This document shows positions 35,609-46,445 of a stretch of DNA of 64,000 nucleotides, one piece after another. Source of the stretch: Flaccisagitta enflata (lineage: Eukaryota; Chaetognatha; Sagittoidea; Aphragmophora). Where the stretch lies: assembly GCA_965153355.1 (NCBI GenBank), contig OZ231127.1, positions 80,848,001 to 80,912,000 of the forward strand. Direction: 5' to 3'. The notes below the pieces were generated by a model. The model was not told the origin of the DNA. It did not search any database and saw only the letters and a program-made list of their open reading frames with translations. The stretch's first letter is position 1, and the number at the start of each line of letters is the position of its first letter. Made by a program: the position numbers and the translations under genes.

Positions 35609-36828
35609 AACGGGAGAAGAGGCGATATCGGGTGGAGTGATCGCCGTAAACGAGAACATGTTAATGCGTCAAAGGCAGAGCGACACGATGCTGCGTCACT
35701 ATGGCACGGCGGGCGTCCGAAGTCGCGACGCCATCGCAGTAGACACTTACGCCAACAACAACAACAACTACGCCAAACCTATGAAAACTGCGAAACAACA
35801 ACAAAAACGAAAACAATCTCGGCGCTCGGGCGCTCATGCGTCACAACAGCAGCAGCAGCAGCAGCAACGCGGAGACGCGCAGCAAAACGTCTGCAGCAGC
35901 GGCAGCAGCGGCAAAAGAGGAAATTCGACGACGTTGACGGAATTGTGCAACGCCAGAAGCGAGCAAATCTACCGAGTGCAAACGGAAATTCTTCGCGAAG
36001 GCAGCGGCGGCGGCAGCAGCAGCGGACTCGGAAGTCGCAGCGGCAGCAGCGACAGTTTCGGACTGGACGTTGTACGTAGTGGCTGCAGCAGCGGTGGCAG
36101 CGGTGGATCCAACGCGGCAGTTGCTGCGGCGTCGGAGAGAAAATTCAATGAACCAACGAGACTAACAGCGGCAGGAGCAGAGCAGGATCGACGGCGTAGA
36201 GAACCGTTGACGCTGCCGGAGGAGCATCAACGCAGAAACGCCACGTCGACGACGCCGATAACAACCTCGTCGGAAGCGGCGCGTTCGGCGGGCGTCACGA
36301 CCTCGTCGACGACGGCGGAAAGAGACGACGCCGAGATTGAGGAAGAAGTGACTAGACTCATGGAAGTCATCGGAGGAAAACTCGATATGGAAGGAGAGGA
36401 ATCTTCCCATCAAAGACGAGATTCAGAGAATGAAAATGACAACGTCCATAACGCCAGCGGCTGTAATTACGTCAACGTTAGTCAACCGAGACGTGACAAA
36501 GTGGTGCGACCGCCGGCGCGACCGCCAACTCCGCCCAAATCCAAGAATCTGCACGCGTCGGCATCGACGGCGGCGGCGGCGAGAAATTGCGGCAAAGCTG
36601 CATCAAAAGCAGCGAGTCGTGATCACGTAACAACAACGCCCGCAGCCCGTCAGCAATCTGCAGCATCACCCGCAGCCCGTCAGATATCTGCGGCAGCGCC
36701 AACAGCAGGAGGCGCAAACAAGTCATTGGCTGAAAACAGTTCCGCAAGTATAAGGCCAAGCCAACAAAATGCTTTGTCAAACGTGGAAGAACCTAAGGCT
36801 AACGGAGAGGCCAAGGACGATTCAGATG
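35609..36828 (+). CDS. membrane protein copy A, long disordered cytoplasmic exon
   Basis: Acceptor TCTTTTACAG, 1220 nt, donor CAGATG/GTAAGT. It starts TGEEAISGGVIAVNENMLMR and runs about 406 codons. Parts in order: Asn-rich (NNNNNYAK), Gln/Lys-rich with a poly-Q run, Gly/Ser-rich (GGGSSSGLGSRSGSSDSFGL), Thr/Ser-rich, a likely helical acidic segment (AEIEEEVTRLMEVIGGKLDM), a proline-rich PARPPTPPKS that could bind SH3 domains, and an Ala/Ser-rich end. No catalytic domain. Both ends fit neighbours (phase 2 in, phase 1 out to 46135). Copy B (60354-61540) is open in frame despite repeat-length differences, which supports real coding. It could be a scaffold or adaptor tail; function unknown. Confidence 0.72.
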
Positions 36829-36864
36829 GTAAGTTGACCCTTGTTACCAATTTGGTAACAATTA

Positions 36865-38271
36865 CAGACAGGACCCAAATAAGGGACCCAAAGTTTTGCA
36901 GCTCCCCCTACACATTCATGAAAAGAACTGCCGCTCGAGAAAGATCCTTAAAACACACTCTACTAAGTTCCGTCGCCTGAAAGCTTTGCTAGTGAACGGA
37001 ATTCGTTGAGTTAGAATTAATCTATTTTTTTTTGAAGACGAAGACGCTCAGTCCAAGGAGTAGAAATGCGATGCTGTTAACAAGATGACATCAAAGGTTG
37101 GATTTGTCATTAATTTTCCACTTGAGGAGCTTTGCTTTGGAATCTGTAGACTAGTACTGAATAGCTTTCTAATGAAAAAAATGTTTCTTGTGATTACGGC
37201 CAAAGTAATCATGTGATCGGCATACAACTCACCCAGGATTTGTCCAGGGATTGGATGGTTATTCATGCAAAATTTCAGAAAATTTCATAGAATAATTTTT
37301 TGGCTACGCTGATTTGAAAATTTTGGACAGGTAGGCTGGTTTGGCTGGTTGTATTATCTGAAATTTCTTGAATCTTCACACATTAGTGAACAAGGTCAAA
37401 TAATGTTACCATACAAAAATCCAGTCAATCCGTCAATCCGTTCAAGAGATATGAGCTTTTAAAGTTTGGGTAAAAAAAGTCACAACAATTTCCGCCACTT
37501 GGAGAAAAAAAGTCACGAACATGTTATGTTTTCAGACGTAGCGTATTTTACGCTTGAGCGCTCATAAAATCATGAACTATGTTTCTTCTTTTGATCACTA
37601 CACCTGAAATATTAGGAGCATTGGAAAAGAAAGAACAACCGAGGAAAGCTTAAACGCTAAGCTTCCTAATGATGTAAAATTTGAGAGCATTATTTTAAAA
37701 AATATAGCAACACAGTCACTCCCTTCAGACCGGCCACCTTAAAAGTTGAATCGGTAAATCCCTCTAGACAGGCGAAGACAAGCAAAGGTTTGAATCTAGA
37801 TATGTCGGAAGTTTGTATCGGTTGCAACGGAGATCAGTAAGCGGGGAAGTCAGGGTAATCACTTTTGTTTCATTTACCTAACAACCAGGAGGCCGCCCTT
37901 AGAAACGTAACCACAATTCTCTCATGCGTTTACATGGCTCAAGCAATTTTCTTACTTCTAATAACGGTTTACATCTCAAATAGATACAATTGGCGCCACT
38001 GGGTCGATTTTTTAATTTTTACCTAGAACACCCTCAAATTTTTAAAATTTATAAAAAAACTAGTTTAATTTTATTACAGCAAATTCAGGTGATTTAACAA
38101 AATTTGGAGGTGTTCTAGATAAAGATACAAAAATTGCCACGGTGACACCAATTGTATCCACCTGAGGTGTCAACCGCTACTAAATTTAAAAGAATTGCTT
38201 GAACCATATAAGCTGTAAGGGGGGCTGCTTAACTTTGGGTCCCTCCTCAGTTCTTATTAGGGTCCTGTCTG
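36865..38271. mobile_element. foldback MITE with TA duplication, interrupted by ~1 kb
   Basis: Left end CAGACAGGACCCAA at 36865, right end GGGTCCTGTCTG at 38271, TA outside both. Arms resume after an unrelated insert (about 36909-37925) at TTACATGGCTCAAGCA. Copy B carries the left portion from 61577, so this insertion predates the tandem duplication. It begins only 36 bp after the exon donor. Confidence 0.7.
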
Positions 38272-38473
38272 TAGTAACGTAAATATTGCACTCACGCGTA
38301 TGATCTATTGTCCGTGCGACCGTTGCAGTATTTCGATTTAAGCCCTCAACATCGAGTTAACCAACGGCAGAACAGTCCAAGTGCCCGGCGGGCAAGGGTC
38401 CTATCGCTTACTAGGAAAGTGTGGAAAAAATCACAGTTGTATTTTCTATTCCTCTTTATTTGATCTTAATTTC

Positions 38474-38556
38474 TAGTCGCGGAGGCTTTGTCCGCCCGAC
38501 CAGCCGGCCGTTGGTCCGTTGGTCCATTCATGATGATCATGTCGTAAAGAGCGAAA
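38474..38556 (+). repeat. hairpin/YGGT element, fragment
   Basis: AGTCGCGGAGGCTTTGTCCG and CCGTTGGTCCGTTGGTCC only. The rest is missing. Confidence 0.4.
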
Positions 38557-39378
38557 ACGCGCATTTGCGATTTCATAGAGTGTGAATTGGCTTGTGGAAA
38601 TATGTCCCTTCATGCTTTTGCTGATTTTCCACCAAAATGTCAATATTTTAAACAGAGCGAAGAGGAACACAGACTGATTTCACTTGCTACTTCTCTCCCA
38701 TCGTGTAATCTGTGATGTCATGGCTAATTAACCCATAGCTATAAAGTGCATGCTTCTGTAACAGCGCTCTGAAAGCTGTGATGCCACTTCAATGACCATA
38801 CCAGGAAAGCTTCTACAGACTAAAAGAAAATTATCGAATATTCAAAATATCAAATCATTTAACAGAAAATTTAGAAACGTGGTTCCATAGCAACAATGAT
38901 AGTTGGCAAAATTTCTTTTAAGCAGCAACCCGGAAAGAGCTGATAGTAAATTTCACACTCGGCAGATTTCTCCTTCGATCTTCATCCATCCAAATCTCAA
39001 ATTTCAAATCCAAGACTCAAATCTTATCCTTCAAGCCTGAATTCTAACCATTTACCCTTTATCCTTTATCCCAGCCATATACAGGCCCAATTCCTGCCTT
39101 GAAGCCAAGAATTTCAGCTTCAGAGTTACCCGACCTGAGTGAGGGCTTAAATTTTCACCTGAAAACTCTATAATCATAGAGGCTCAATGTAAAGGTCCCA
39201 ATAAAAAGGCTCAAATCCAACCTGTGAAATTGATATCTCAGCCTAAAGCTCATATCCCAGCCTTTAGACTCAAAGTCAAACCCCGAAGTCCTTCGAACTT
39301 TGACCATTATGCCAAAATCTTATCTTCCAAATAGAACGCAATTTCTAGCTAAGCATACATCATTGGCTCCTTTAGGGT
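38557..39378. other. intron of copy A, unassigned
   Basis: From about 38950 the + strand is pyrimidine-rich with repeated CTCAAATC/CCAGCC phrases, possibly an old degenerate minisatellite. No exon found. Confidence 0.35.
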
Positions 39379-39544
39379 AACTGCCACTCACTACCACATC
39401 CCCACACTCTAACACTATCTTAAATCCAATAAATACCGCTAGGCATTTGAAACCTTTTGGAAACTGCCACTCACTACCACATCTCCACACTCTCACACCA
39501 ACTTAAATCCAATAAATACCGCTAGGCATTTGAAACCTTTTGGA
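39379..39544. repeat. 83-bp tandem duplication (two copies)
   Basis: Two copies beginning AACTGCCACTCACTACCACA (39379 and 39462), differing at a few positions, followed by a third start AACTGC. Confidence 0.85.
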
Positions 39545-39670
39545 AACTGCTTGCCCGCCCAACACCCCCCTCCCCCCCCGTTTTATTAATTCTAGACAAA
39601 ATCTACTGTACTGTTCTACACCTGTCGCTTTCTTCAGTCAAGACCACCTTCGGCGATTACGCTATTAAAA

Positions 39671-39823
39671 CAAGATCAACCCTCATTCACATTACAAATT
39701 AAACCCTCCGCCTCTTGGCCCATTTGGTCCATGGAGAGCTCCTGCCGGTGTCGGACTTCTCCCACCTCCAGTGCCTCCGTTTCATGACTTGCGTGAATTT
39801 CCGTCGCTGCCAAGGACTTATCG
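39671..39823 (+). repeat. 153-bp exact-looking copy of ORF1 3' segment
   Basis: Identical by eye to 41929-42081 of ORF1, from CAAGATCAACCCTCATTCAC to GGACTTATCG. It lies about 740 bp upstream of the ORF1 start and joins unrelated sequence at both ends. Confidence 0.85.
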
Positions 39824-40564
39824 TGACTGTAAGAGGTCGCTGCACGCAACATGGCTGCCTCCTTCTAACTTTGCAACATTAATAAAAATAAACACTAAAT
39901 ACTATAAGTTTGCGTGGCCTTATCTCACTTTGTCCAATACCAAAAATTCGAAGAAGACTTCTAGACTTTATATGCAAAAAACCGCGAGCGAATACGCCGT
40001 AATAGCGCATTTATCGACACTCGGGAAACATTCGCCGGTAATCTGGCTCCTCGTGTTCGCTTTCAAATAAAAGTCATCGCCTTATGGGATTATCGCGCAT
40101 CGCATCTTTAAATTAATATTCCGTCGCCGGCCCGCGGCAACGGCTGCGGGCAGGGCGACTACGTTCTGGTGTCGAAATCTGGACGTCAAGAACAAATAGT
40201 GACAAATAAATAGTGACTAGATTCGATAATAAATAAAAGAATTAATTTAACAACGCGCCGTATTATATGGTGAAGCGACGATCGGCGACAAATAAATAAG
40301 ATCGAATTACGTAATTTGACTTTTTTCCAATAAAAAATAGTGACGACCAGCGCCAAAAGAAGAATAGAATAGAATAAATAACGCCCCGAACAGTTCATTT
40401 GACGCGACGTAATAAATAGTGAGCGGCGACGAATAAATAAATATAACTGATTATTAATGAGACAACAGAAATAAGACTAGAATAGTTATAAATATTGACG
40501 ACCAGCGCAGTAATGACTAGAAATACCTTATTGTTTAAAGCATCTTACTATACAAACAATTACA

Positions 40565-42181
40565 ATGAGTGACTCGCCAAACAAATCCGCTTCCCTCTTT
40601 TCTTCCATCACATCATTCATATCCGAAGCGTCATCCCTTTTCGTCGATGCGGACACAGTTATCGACAATGAACAGGTTTCGCCAATCCTCTTTACTCCAG
40701 AGCCTAACCCCGTTATAACCGTAACACAACCTCCGACTTCTCTACCGAATATCACCTCTACTCCAATTCCGTCTCAAGCGTTACCGACGACGCAGGAGTT
40801 GGCAGCTCGCTTATGTGACTTACGCGGCGACGAAGTAGGCAGAACTGGGGCCAAGGCGGTGACCCCAAAGCTCAAACTTCGTGGTCCACTTTCTTTTGAT
40901 ACAGAGGATCGCTCCCCTTCCCCCTCTGAGGAACTCGATGCCAATGACAATCCGCGTGTCAATGAAGTCGCGCTACTGCGTCGGGAAATTGATGACTTAA
41001 AGTCCGAGTTGGCAGCTCTTCGTCTCCAATGCGACATAAATGAAGAGGAGAGGAAAGCTTTGGCAAGGGAGAATGACGAGCTCCAACAGAAACTTTCTCT
41101 CACCTCGGTGCCCACCGTCAACCGGGAAACGAGCGCCGTTTCACCCGTCGGCGTTTCATCCGTCGCAGCTTCCAACCGGGAACCCGGCGTCGTCGTCGGT
41201 GACTCCTCTGTGGCGGCCCAGTCCGCTGCTGCTCCGACTGCTTCTGAGTTCAACGCAGCTCGGTCGAAACACAAAAAAAAGAAACAGAGGAAGATGAGAA
41301 ACGCTGCCGCTGCCGCCGCGGCCGCTGACACCAACGCAGTCGTCGAAACCATCACCGAAAACACCGTAACCCCTGCCAACGGACAAAACCCCTCACACAT
41401 CCACGTTTTTCATGACAGTAACACTCAAACAACCCCCGAGGAACTAAAAACCTACTACGCTAACATAGTGAAAAACAATGACAAAACCAACAACACGCAA
41501 TTCATACTTCACAAAGCATACACATTAGAGGAAGCCTTAAGGAAAGTCCAACCACTACAACTTAACAACAACGACCACGTCCTGATTACCTCAATGACCA
41601 ACAACGCGAGAGTGACCAAATCAGGACGACACAGCACACCTTTCCAAACAGCACAAAAACAAGCACAAATCATCAACACATTAACAAAAAAGATCCCCAA
41701 ACAGCAAATCACGTTTCTCGAGGCTCCTCCTTTACTCATCGATGAAACAACGGACATCTACCCATATAATAGGGCGTCAGCCAACGTCACGAATCAACAT
41801 GGCGTCAATTTTGCCGCTACCCTCATCGGCGAGGGACACATTTGGCGAACTGGTCCAAAAGCAGATGGCCTCCACATTCAGCACCAACACCGCCATCTCC
41901 TCCATCGTTCTATCGCGGCTGCAGCAGCCAAGATCAACCCTCATTCACATTACAAATTAAACCCTCCGCCTCTTGGCCCATTTGGTCCATGGAGAGCTCC
42001 TGCCGGTGTCGGACTTCTCCCACCTCCAGTGCCTCCGTTTCATGACTTGCGTGAATTTCCGTCGCTGCCAAGGACTTATCGCGAGGCGGCGTTTTCTCGC
42101 CCAATACAATTCCGTCGTATATTGCCTCTAATGAGCGATTTCTCTCCTCTGAACCGTGACATTCGCCGAGCATCGAGATGA
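40565..42181 (+). CDS. LINE ORF1 protein with coiled coil and SGNH-esterase-like domain
   Basis: 538 codons from ATG to TGA. Residues about 138-185 form a heptad-rich coiled coil (LRREIDDLKSELAALRLQ). A basic Lys/Arg patch (KHKKKKQRKMRN) follows near residue 235. The C-terminal half fits a GDSL/SGNH hydrolase fold: HVFHDSNT near 280 (block I, with the catalytic-type Asp-Ser) and DGLHI near 434 (Asp-x-x-His block). CR1-clade LINEs are known to carry an esterase in ORF1. There is no CCHC knuckle. ORF1 proteins bind RNA in the retrotransposition particle. The frame is intact and the GC content is higher than the surrounding intron, suggesting a young copy. Confidence 0.82.
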   Translation: MSDSPNKSASLFSSITSFISEASSLFVDADTVIDNEQVSPILFTPEPNPVITVTQPPTSLPNITSTPIPSQALPTTQELAARLCDLRGDEVGRTGAKAVTPKLKLRGPLSFDTEDRSPSPSEELDANDNPRVNEVALLRREIDDLKSELAALRLQCDINEEERKALARENDELQQKLSLTSVPTVNRETSAVSPVGVSSVAASNREPGVVVGDSSVAAQSAAAPTASEFNAARSKHKKKKQRKMRNAAAAAAAADTNAVVETITENTVTPANGQNPSHIHVFHDSNTQTTPEELKTYYANIVKNNDKTNNTQFILHKAYTLEEALRKVQPLQLNNNDHVLITSMTNNARVTKSGRHSTPFQTAQKQAQIINTLTKKIPKQQITFLEAPPLLIDETTDIYPYNRASANVTNQHGVNFAATLIGEGHIWRTGPKADGLHIQHQHRHLLHRSIAAAAAKINPHSHYKLNPPPLGPFGPWRAPAGVGLLPPPVPPFHDLREFPSLPRTYREAAFSRPIQFRRILPLMSDFSPLNRDIRRASR

Positions 42182-45100
42182 TAACCTTAATCCTTATCAT
42201 AATCTTAATTTCTCTAATTCCGTTGATGATAATCATGATAGTATTAGTCCATTGCTCATGTGCAGGTGCTACACCCGTGGCTCTTGCGCGCTTTGCTCTA
42301 GGAAAGTGCGGTACCTAGATGGCACCCTCGATATAAACTATTGCGACAGATGTCTCACTGAAATATTCCCCTTTAATGCAATAGTTAATGATAGAGAATT
42401 CCGAGAGGCACTTAATGGCTTTCGTATAGAGCAGAGGCATCTGGATAAGGCGGCAGGTCTGAAATTCAACCCCCTGGATGAGTCCATAAAAGATATTTTG
42501 GTAGACCTTGAGAGAACATTAGGTGGCTGTAAGTATTATGATGAGCAAAATTATTTTAAGATGAGACAAGATTTTATTAAGAAAAATGGAGGGCAGCTAT
42601 CGCTGCTCTGTCTGAACATAAATGGTTTACCAAGGAAGTTAGAAGATTTTGAATTACTTCAGGGGACCCTGAGGTCAGAATTTGATATTCTAGGATTCAC
42701 CGAAACACATTTTAATGGGGTCTCCGAAAAATTGGCCACCCTGGGGGGTTATAATTTTTTGGCAAATTCAAGGAAAAATAAAAAATGGGGCGGGGTTGCC
42801 ATCTACCTTAGGCGCCACCTGACCTATAAACCTAGAACTGACTTGGACATTTTTGTAGAGAGTGTATTTGAGTCTATATTTGTAGAGGTCAAGGATAAAA
42901 GCGGAAGCTTTATAGTTGGAGTCATATATCGTCCCCCCGACTCTGATGTATCACTATTTTCTCAACACTTAGAAACTGTATTAGAAAAAATTAAGGACAA
43001 GAGGTGTTACCTCATGGGGGATTTTAACTTAGATCTTATAAAAAGTGAACATCATTCCGCCACTGGCAAGTTTCTAGATGATATGAATAGTGTAGGCTTC
43101 CATCCACTCATTTCACTTCCAACTAGAATCACACCTTCAAGCGCGACGCTGATTGATAACATTTTTACCAATGATTTTTGTAGACCTATTTCTTCAGGTA
43201 TGGTTTTCTCTGCAATCAGCGATCATTTACCGGCTTTTGCCATATTTGGCCAATCAGGGGCAAGCCTGGAAAGGGGTCCCCGATTTGTCATTAAGAGAGA
43301 GACTGGGGTAAAAAATAGAGAGAAATTTCGAGAATGGGTATCAAACTGGGGTAAAAAGTTTTCTCTTGAGGGTGATTCAGTGGTGGAAAGTGCAACTAGG
43401 TTCAGAAATGAGCTTAGGGATGGATATAACGAGTGTTTTCCACAGAAAAAGGTAAAAATACGTAAAATTGACTTAGTAAAACCATGGCTGGATGATGATA
43501 CTCTAAAGGAAAAAATTAAGGAAAGAAACAGGCTCTATACACTGAAATTAAAATCAACTAACGGACTCTCGACAGAACAGGCGGCCCACCTTAAGTCCCT
43601 AAGCTCAGAGGTTGGCCGCCTTAGGCTCCACCTAAAGAAGTCGTTCTTTACTAGAAGACTGAATGAAGCTGGCAAAAATTCCAAGGCAGCTTGGAGGGTC
43701 CTGCATGACTTCATAGGTAAGACTGGACGGACTAAAGACCAACCGTCCCGCACTTTCTCTACTAGTAGTGGGGTGGTCACTGATGACCATGGGATCTCCG
43801 AGGCCTTTTGTGAATTTTACACTGGTATTGGTCCTCAATTAGCTGAAAAAATTCAGCGACCGACATCGGGTTCTTTCCGTGACTACCTCGGCCCTCGCTC
43901 TGATTCATCCGCTTTTTTTGTACCTACCTCCCCTGGTGAGATTGAATCACTTTGCCGAAACCTCGATTGCTCAAAAGGCCCTGGCCATGATGAATTTTCT
44001 CCGGCGGTTCTCTGTTACATTGCGGCTGAAATAAGTGGGCCACTATCTGCATTTATCAACAAATGCCTAGAGACAGGATATTTTCCTGACTTTCTTAAAT
44101 TGGCTAGGGTGACACCAGTATTTAAAGCTGGAGACCCAGCCCAGCTGGGGAATTATCGACCAATCTCTGTTCTTCCTGCTTTATCAAAAATTTTCGAAAG
44201 AGTTATACAGGGAAGACTCCTCAGATTCTTAGAGAAACGGAACTCCTTTTTAACTAGTCAATACGGTTTTAGACGGGGCCACTCCACCTACATGGCTATC
44301 CTTGATATGGTTGAGAATATCCGTCAAGCATGGGAAGGAGGTAAACACTGTTTAGGGGTATTCATAGACTTTAAGAAGGCGTTTGATACAGTGGACCATT
44401 CTATACTTTTGGCTAAGATGGAACATTTAGGAATAAGGGGGTTGCCCCTGGAACTTATAAAAAGTTATCTCAGTGACCGGATGCAATATGTCGTCTTTGG
44501 ATCCTCAGAATCTGCCCACCGGAAGGTTCTTGTAGGGGTTCCCCAAGGCAGCATATTGGGACCCCTTTTCTTTCTATTGTATATAAACGACCTCTCTGCG
44601 GCATCGGCCTACTTTAGATACATCCTTTTTGCGGATGACACTAACCTATTTGCTTCAGATAAGGAGGGGGATAGTCTATTGAGGGGGGTAAATTCAGAAT
44701 TACGTAAACTGTCGGATTGGTTTGCACACAATAAGCTTACTTTAAATTATGAAAAGACTGAGTTTATTAATTTCAGCAAACCAAGGGGAAACTTAGTCGG
44801 GGATAGTTGGGATGTTAAAATAGACGGTGGGCTGATACGCGAAGTCGGAAGTTCTAAGTTCCTAGGGGTGTTTATCGACAGGGACATCTCCTGGCGGGTT
44901 CATATTGGTAAGATTGTGTCAAAAATAAGTCAAACTATTGGAATTATTGCAAGAGCCAGGGGATTTATGGACGGGCCTCAGCTTTTTCTTTTATATAACA
45001 CAATGGTCCTCCCGCATCTTCAGTACTGTTTGCTTAACTGGGGGAACTTTAAGGGGGATCGTAACCTTGGGCTAAGGGATCGGTTACTAGCACTTCAGAA

Positions 45101-45506
45101 AAGTTTGGTAAGAATAATATGCGGTGCAAGCCGGATCTCTCATGCGGACCCACTTTTTGCCGAGTTGGCAGCCCTTAAGATTGATGATTTGTATGCTCAG
45201 AGTGTTAGAATTTTTTCTTTTAAGCTATCCAAGGATATGCTACCGGGTGCTATGGCCTCTATGGTGAGTTCGGTGAAACATGATTATTCTACTAGAGGAG
45301 CAAAGAAAAATTTTTTCGTTTGTCATTCAAATAGTAGATCAATTAGAAGCATCGCCCCAAGGTATTGGAACTCTCTTTCTTCCTCACTGAAAGATTGTGC
45401 GACTATCGCGACATTTAAAGAAAAGTCGAAATGTGATTTATTGGCGCCTTATCATAACTTCGCGTGCCACGTTCGTGGCTGTCGCTCATGCGTTCTATCA
45501 CGATAG
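42153..45506 (+). CDS. LINE ORF2: endonuclease and reverse transcriptase
   Basis: An open frame of about 1117 codons overlapping ORF1 by 29 nt. There is no ATG near the ORF1 stop; the first in-frame ATG is at 42258, directly at a Cys cluster (CRCYTRGSCALC, then CDRC). Using residue numbers from 42156: apurinic-type endonuclease about 148-370 (LNINGLPRK, FTETHFN, GDFNLDL, SDHLPAF); reverse transcriptase about 620-900, with NYRPISVLP, FIDFKKAFDTVDH (735), GVPQGSILGP (794) and the catalytic FADDTNLF (825); and a C-terminal region with LPHLQYCLLNWG and APRYWNSL, common in CR1/Jockey-type ORF2. No stop or frameshift, so it may be active. Confidence 0.92.
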   Translation, partial: TVTFAEHRDDNLNPYHNLNFSNSVDDNHDSISPLLMCRCYTRGSCALCSRKVRYLDGTLDINYCDRCLTEIFPFNAIVNDREFREALNGFRIEQRHLDKAAGLKFNPLDESIKDILVDLERTLGGCKYYDEQNYFKMRQDFIKKNGGQLSLLCLNINGLPRKLEDFELLQGTLRSEFDILGFTETHFNGVSEKLATLGGYNFLANSRKNKKWGGVAIYLRRHLTYKPRTDLDIFVESVFESIFVEVKDKSGSFIVGVIYRPPDSDVSLFSQHLETVLEKIKDKRCYLMGDFNLDLIKSEHHSATGKFLDDMNSVGFHPLISLPTRITPSSATLIDNIFTNDFCRPISSGMVFSAISDHLPAFAIFGQSGASLERGPRFVIKRETGVKNREKFREWVSNWGKKFSLEGDSVVESATRFRNELRDGYNECFPQKKVKIRKIDLVKPWLDDDTLKEKIKERNRLYTLKLKSTNGLSTEQAAHLKSLSSEVGRLRLHLKKSFFTRRLNEAGKNSKAAWRVLHDFIGKTGRTKDQPSRTFSTSSGVVTDDHGISEAFCEFYTGIGPQLAEKIQRPTSGSFRDYLGPRSDSSAFFVPTSPGEIESLCRNLDCSKGPGHDEFSPAVLCYIAAEISGPLSAFINKCLETGYFPDFLKLARVTPVFKAGDPAQLGNYRPISVLPALSKIFERVIQGRLLRFLEKRNSFLTSQYGFRRGHSTYMAILDMVENIRQAWEGGKHCLGVFIDFKKAFDTVDHSILLAKMEHLGIRGLPLELIKSYLSDRMQYVVFGSSESAHRKVLVGVPQGSILGPLFFLLYINDLSAASAYFRYILFADDTNLFASDKEGDSLLRGVNSELRKLSDWFAHNKLTLNYEKTEFINFSKPRGNLVGDSWDVKIDGGLIREVGSSKFLGVFIDRDISWRVHIGKIVSKISQTIGIIARARGFMDGPQLFLLYNTMVLPHLQYCLLNWGNFKGDRNLGLRDRLLALQKSLVRIICGASRISHADPLFAELAALKIDDLYAQSVRIFSFKLSKDMLPGAMASMVSSVKHDYSTRGAKKNFFVCHSNSRSIRSIAPRYWNSLSSSLKDCATIATFKEKSKCDLLAPYHNFACHVRGCRSCVLSR

Positions 45507-45704
45507 TACATTAACTTTCTCGTAGACGTCTTTTTATCTTAATTGATAACATTTACAGGTTACATCTGCATCTTCTCCTCGTGTTCTGGCTAACTTCGTA
45601 ATTTGGATGATTTTTTGGGTAGTTCTCTCAATTATAATTATTTTTTTTTCTTTTTATTCCCTCTTTTCTTGTACACTTTACGCGTAGGACACATGTAGTT
45701 TACC

Positions 45705-45709
<5 letters not shown>

Positions 45710-45749
<40 letters not shown>

Positions 45750-45810
45750 CTCTCTCCCTTTGTACATATTTGATCTGTTCCGTTTAGTGTTGATACTCTT
45801 TTTTTTTTTA

Positions 45811-45841
<31 letters not shown>
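45710..45841. repeat. (CT)n arrays in LINE 3' region
   Basis: CT arrays at about 45709-45747 and 45817-45841, in a T-rich context. Confidence 0.85.
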
Positions 45842-45846
<5 letters not shown>

Positions 45847-46134
45847 ATAATTGGTTTATTCTTCCTTTTTTTTTTAATATTTTTCGTTCTCTTGTTCTGT
45901 TCAATTTCGTTCTGATGTTATTTTTCCATGAAAAAAAAACATTGTTACTATTGCTGATGGCAATGTCAGGGGCGTTCCCCTTGGGATTGCAGACTATGAC
46001 CAAATGACGGACTCTTACTATGCCAATGAGTCATTAGGGTTCACCGTTAGACTCATTTTTTGTCTTCTTGACTTTATTTTGCAGAAAACAACTCATTTGT
46101 ATCTCCTTTTCTTTCTCCCAATTTTCTCCTTTAG

Positions 46135-46445
46135 ACGAAGATTCGTTCACATCTATTCGTCAAAATCCAACGAAAAGAGTCAAGGAAATGACGGTGATTT
46201 TCGAAGGAAATAAACCCAAAATTCCGCCCAACTTTAAGCAAAAGGAACACGAAAAGAAACCAGATAACAAAACGGTGTCAACGAACAAGACGGAGACGTC
46301 GAATAAGACGGTGACAACGACCGCCGCTAATAAACAAAGAAAGACCCCCGACGGAGTTTTGAAAAACAATCCTTTCTTCTTTCGCGGGGAGATTTCCAAT
46401 TCGGAGAACGAAAGTATCGCGGCAACCTCTCAATGCTACGTTTAA
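46135..46445 (+). CDS. membrane protein copy A, last exon
   Basis: Acceptor TTCTCCTTTAG, starting in phase 1 as required by the donor at 36828, and ending at TAA. Reads DEDSFTSIRQNPTKRVKEMT, VIFEGNKPKIPPNFKQKEHE, a Lys/Thr/Asn-rich stretch, NPFFFRGEISNSENES, and ends ATSQCYV. The hydrophobic C-terminus could be a PDZ ligand (inference). The intron before it is 9.3 kb and holds the LINE. This is the only copy in the window; copy B's would lie to the right. Confidence 0.65.

Larger units (their letters stand above)
27907..36828. repeat. tandem segmental duplication, copy A
   Basis: Homologous in the same orientation to 51868-61540 (copy B), starting at GTAACACACTGACCAAAAGA and running through the TM exon, exon 31949-32155 and the long cytoplasmic exon. 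The coding exons are almost identical. Introns differ by several transposon insertions. The upstream limit lies at a (CAT)n run. Homology continues about 75 bp past the exon donor into the foldback element at 36865. Confidence 0.88.
39671..45940 (+). mobile_element. CR1/Jockey-group LINE, two ORFs, boundaries approximate
   Basis: A non-LTR retrotransposon with ORF1 (40565-42181) and ORF2 (42153-45506). It lies in the last intron of membrane-protein copy A in the same orientation. A 153-bp stretch of ORF1 is repeated upstream at 39671-39823. The 3' region carries CT arrays and a short A run near 45930; neither end nor target duplication could be fixed. Copy B has no LINE in the part of its intron visible here. 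Confidence 0.85.

Noticed and set aside
43535-43838. Antisense frames within LINE ORF2
   Set aside because: They are shadows of the intact sense ORF.
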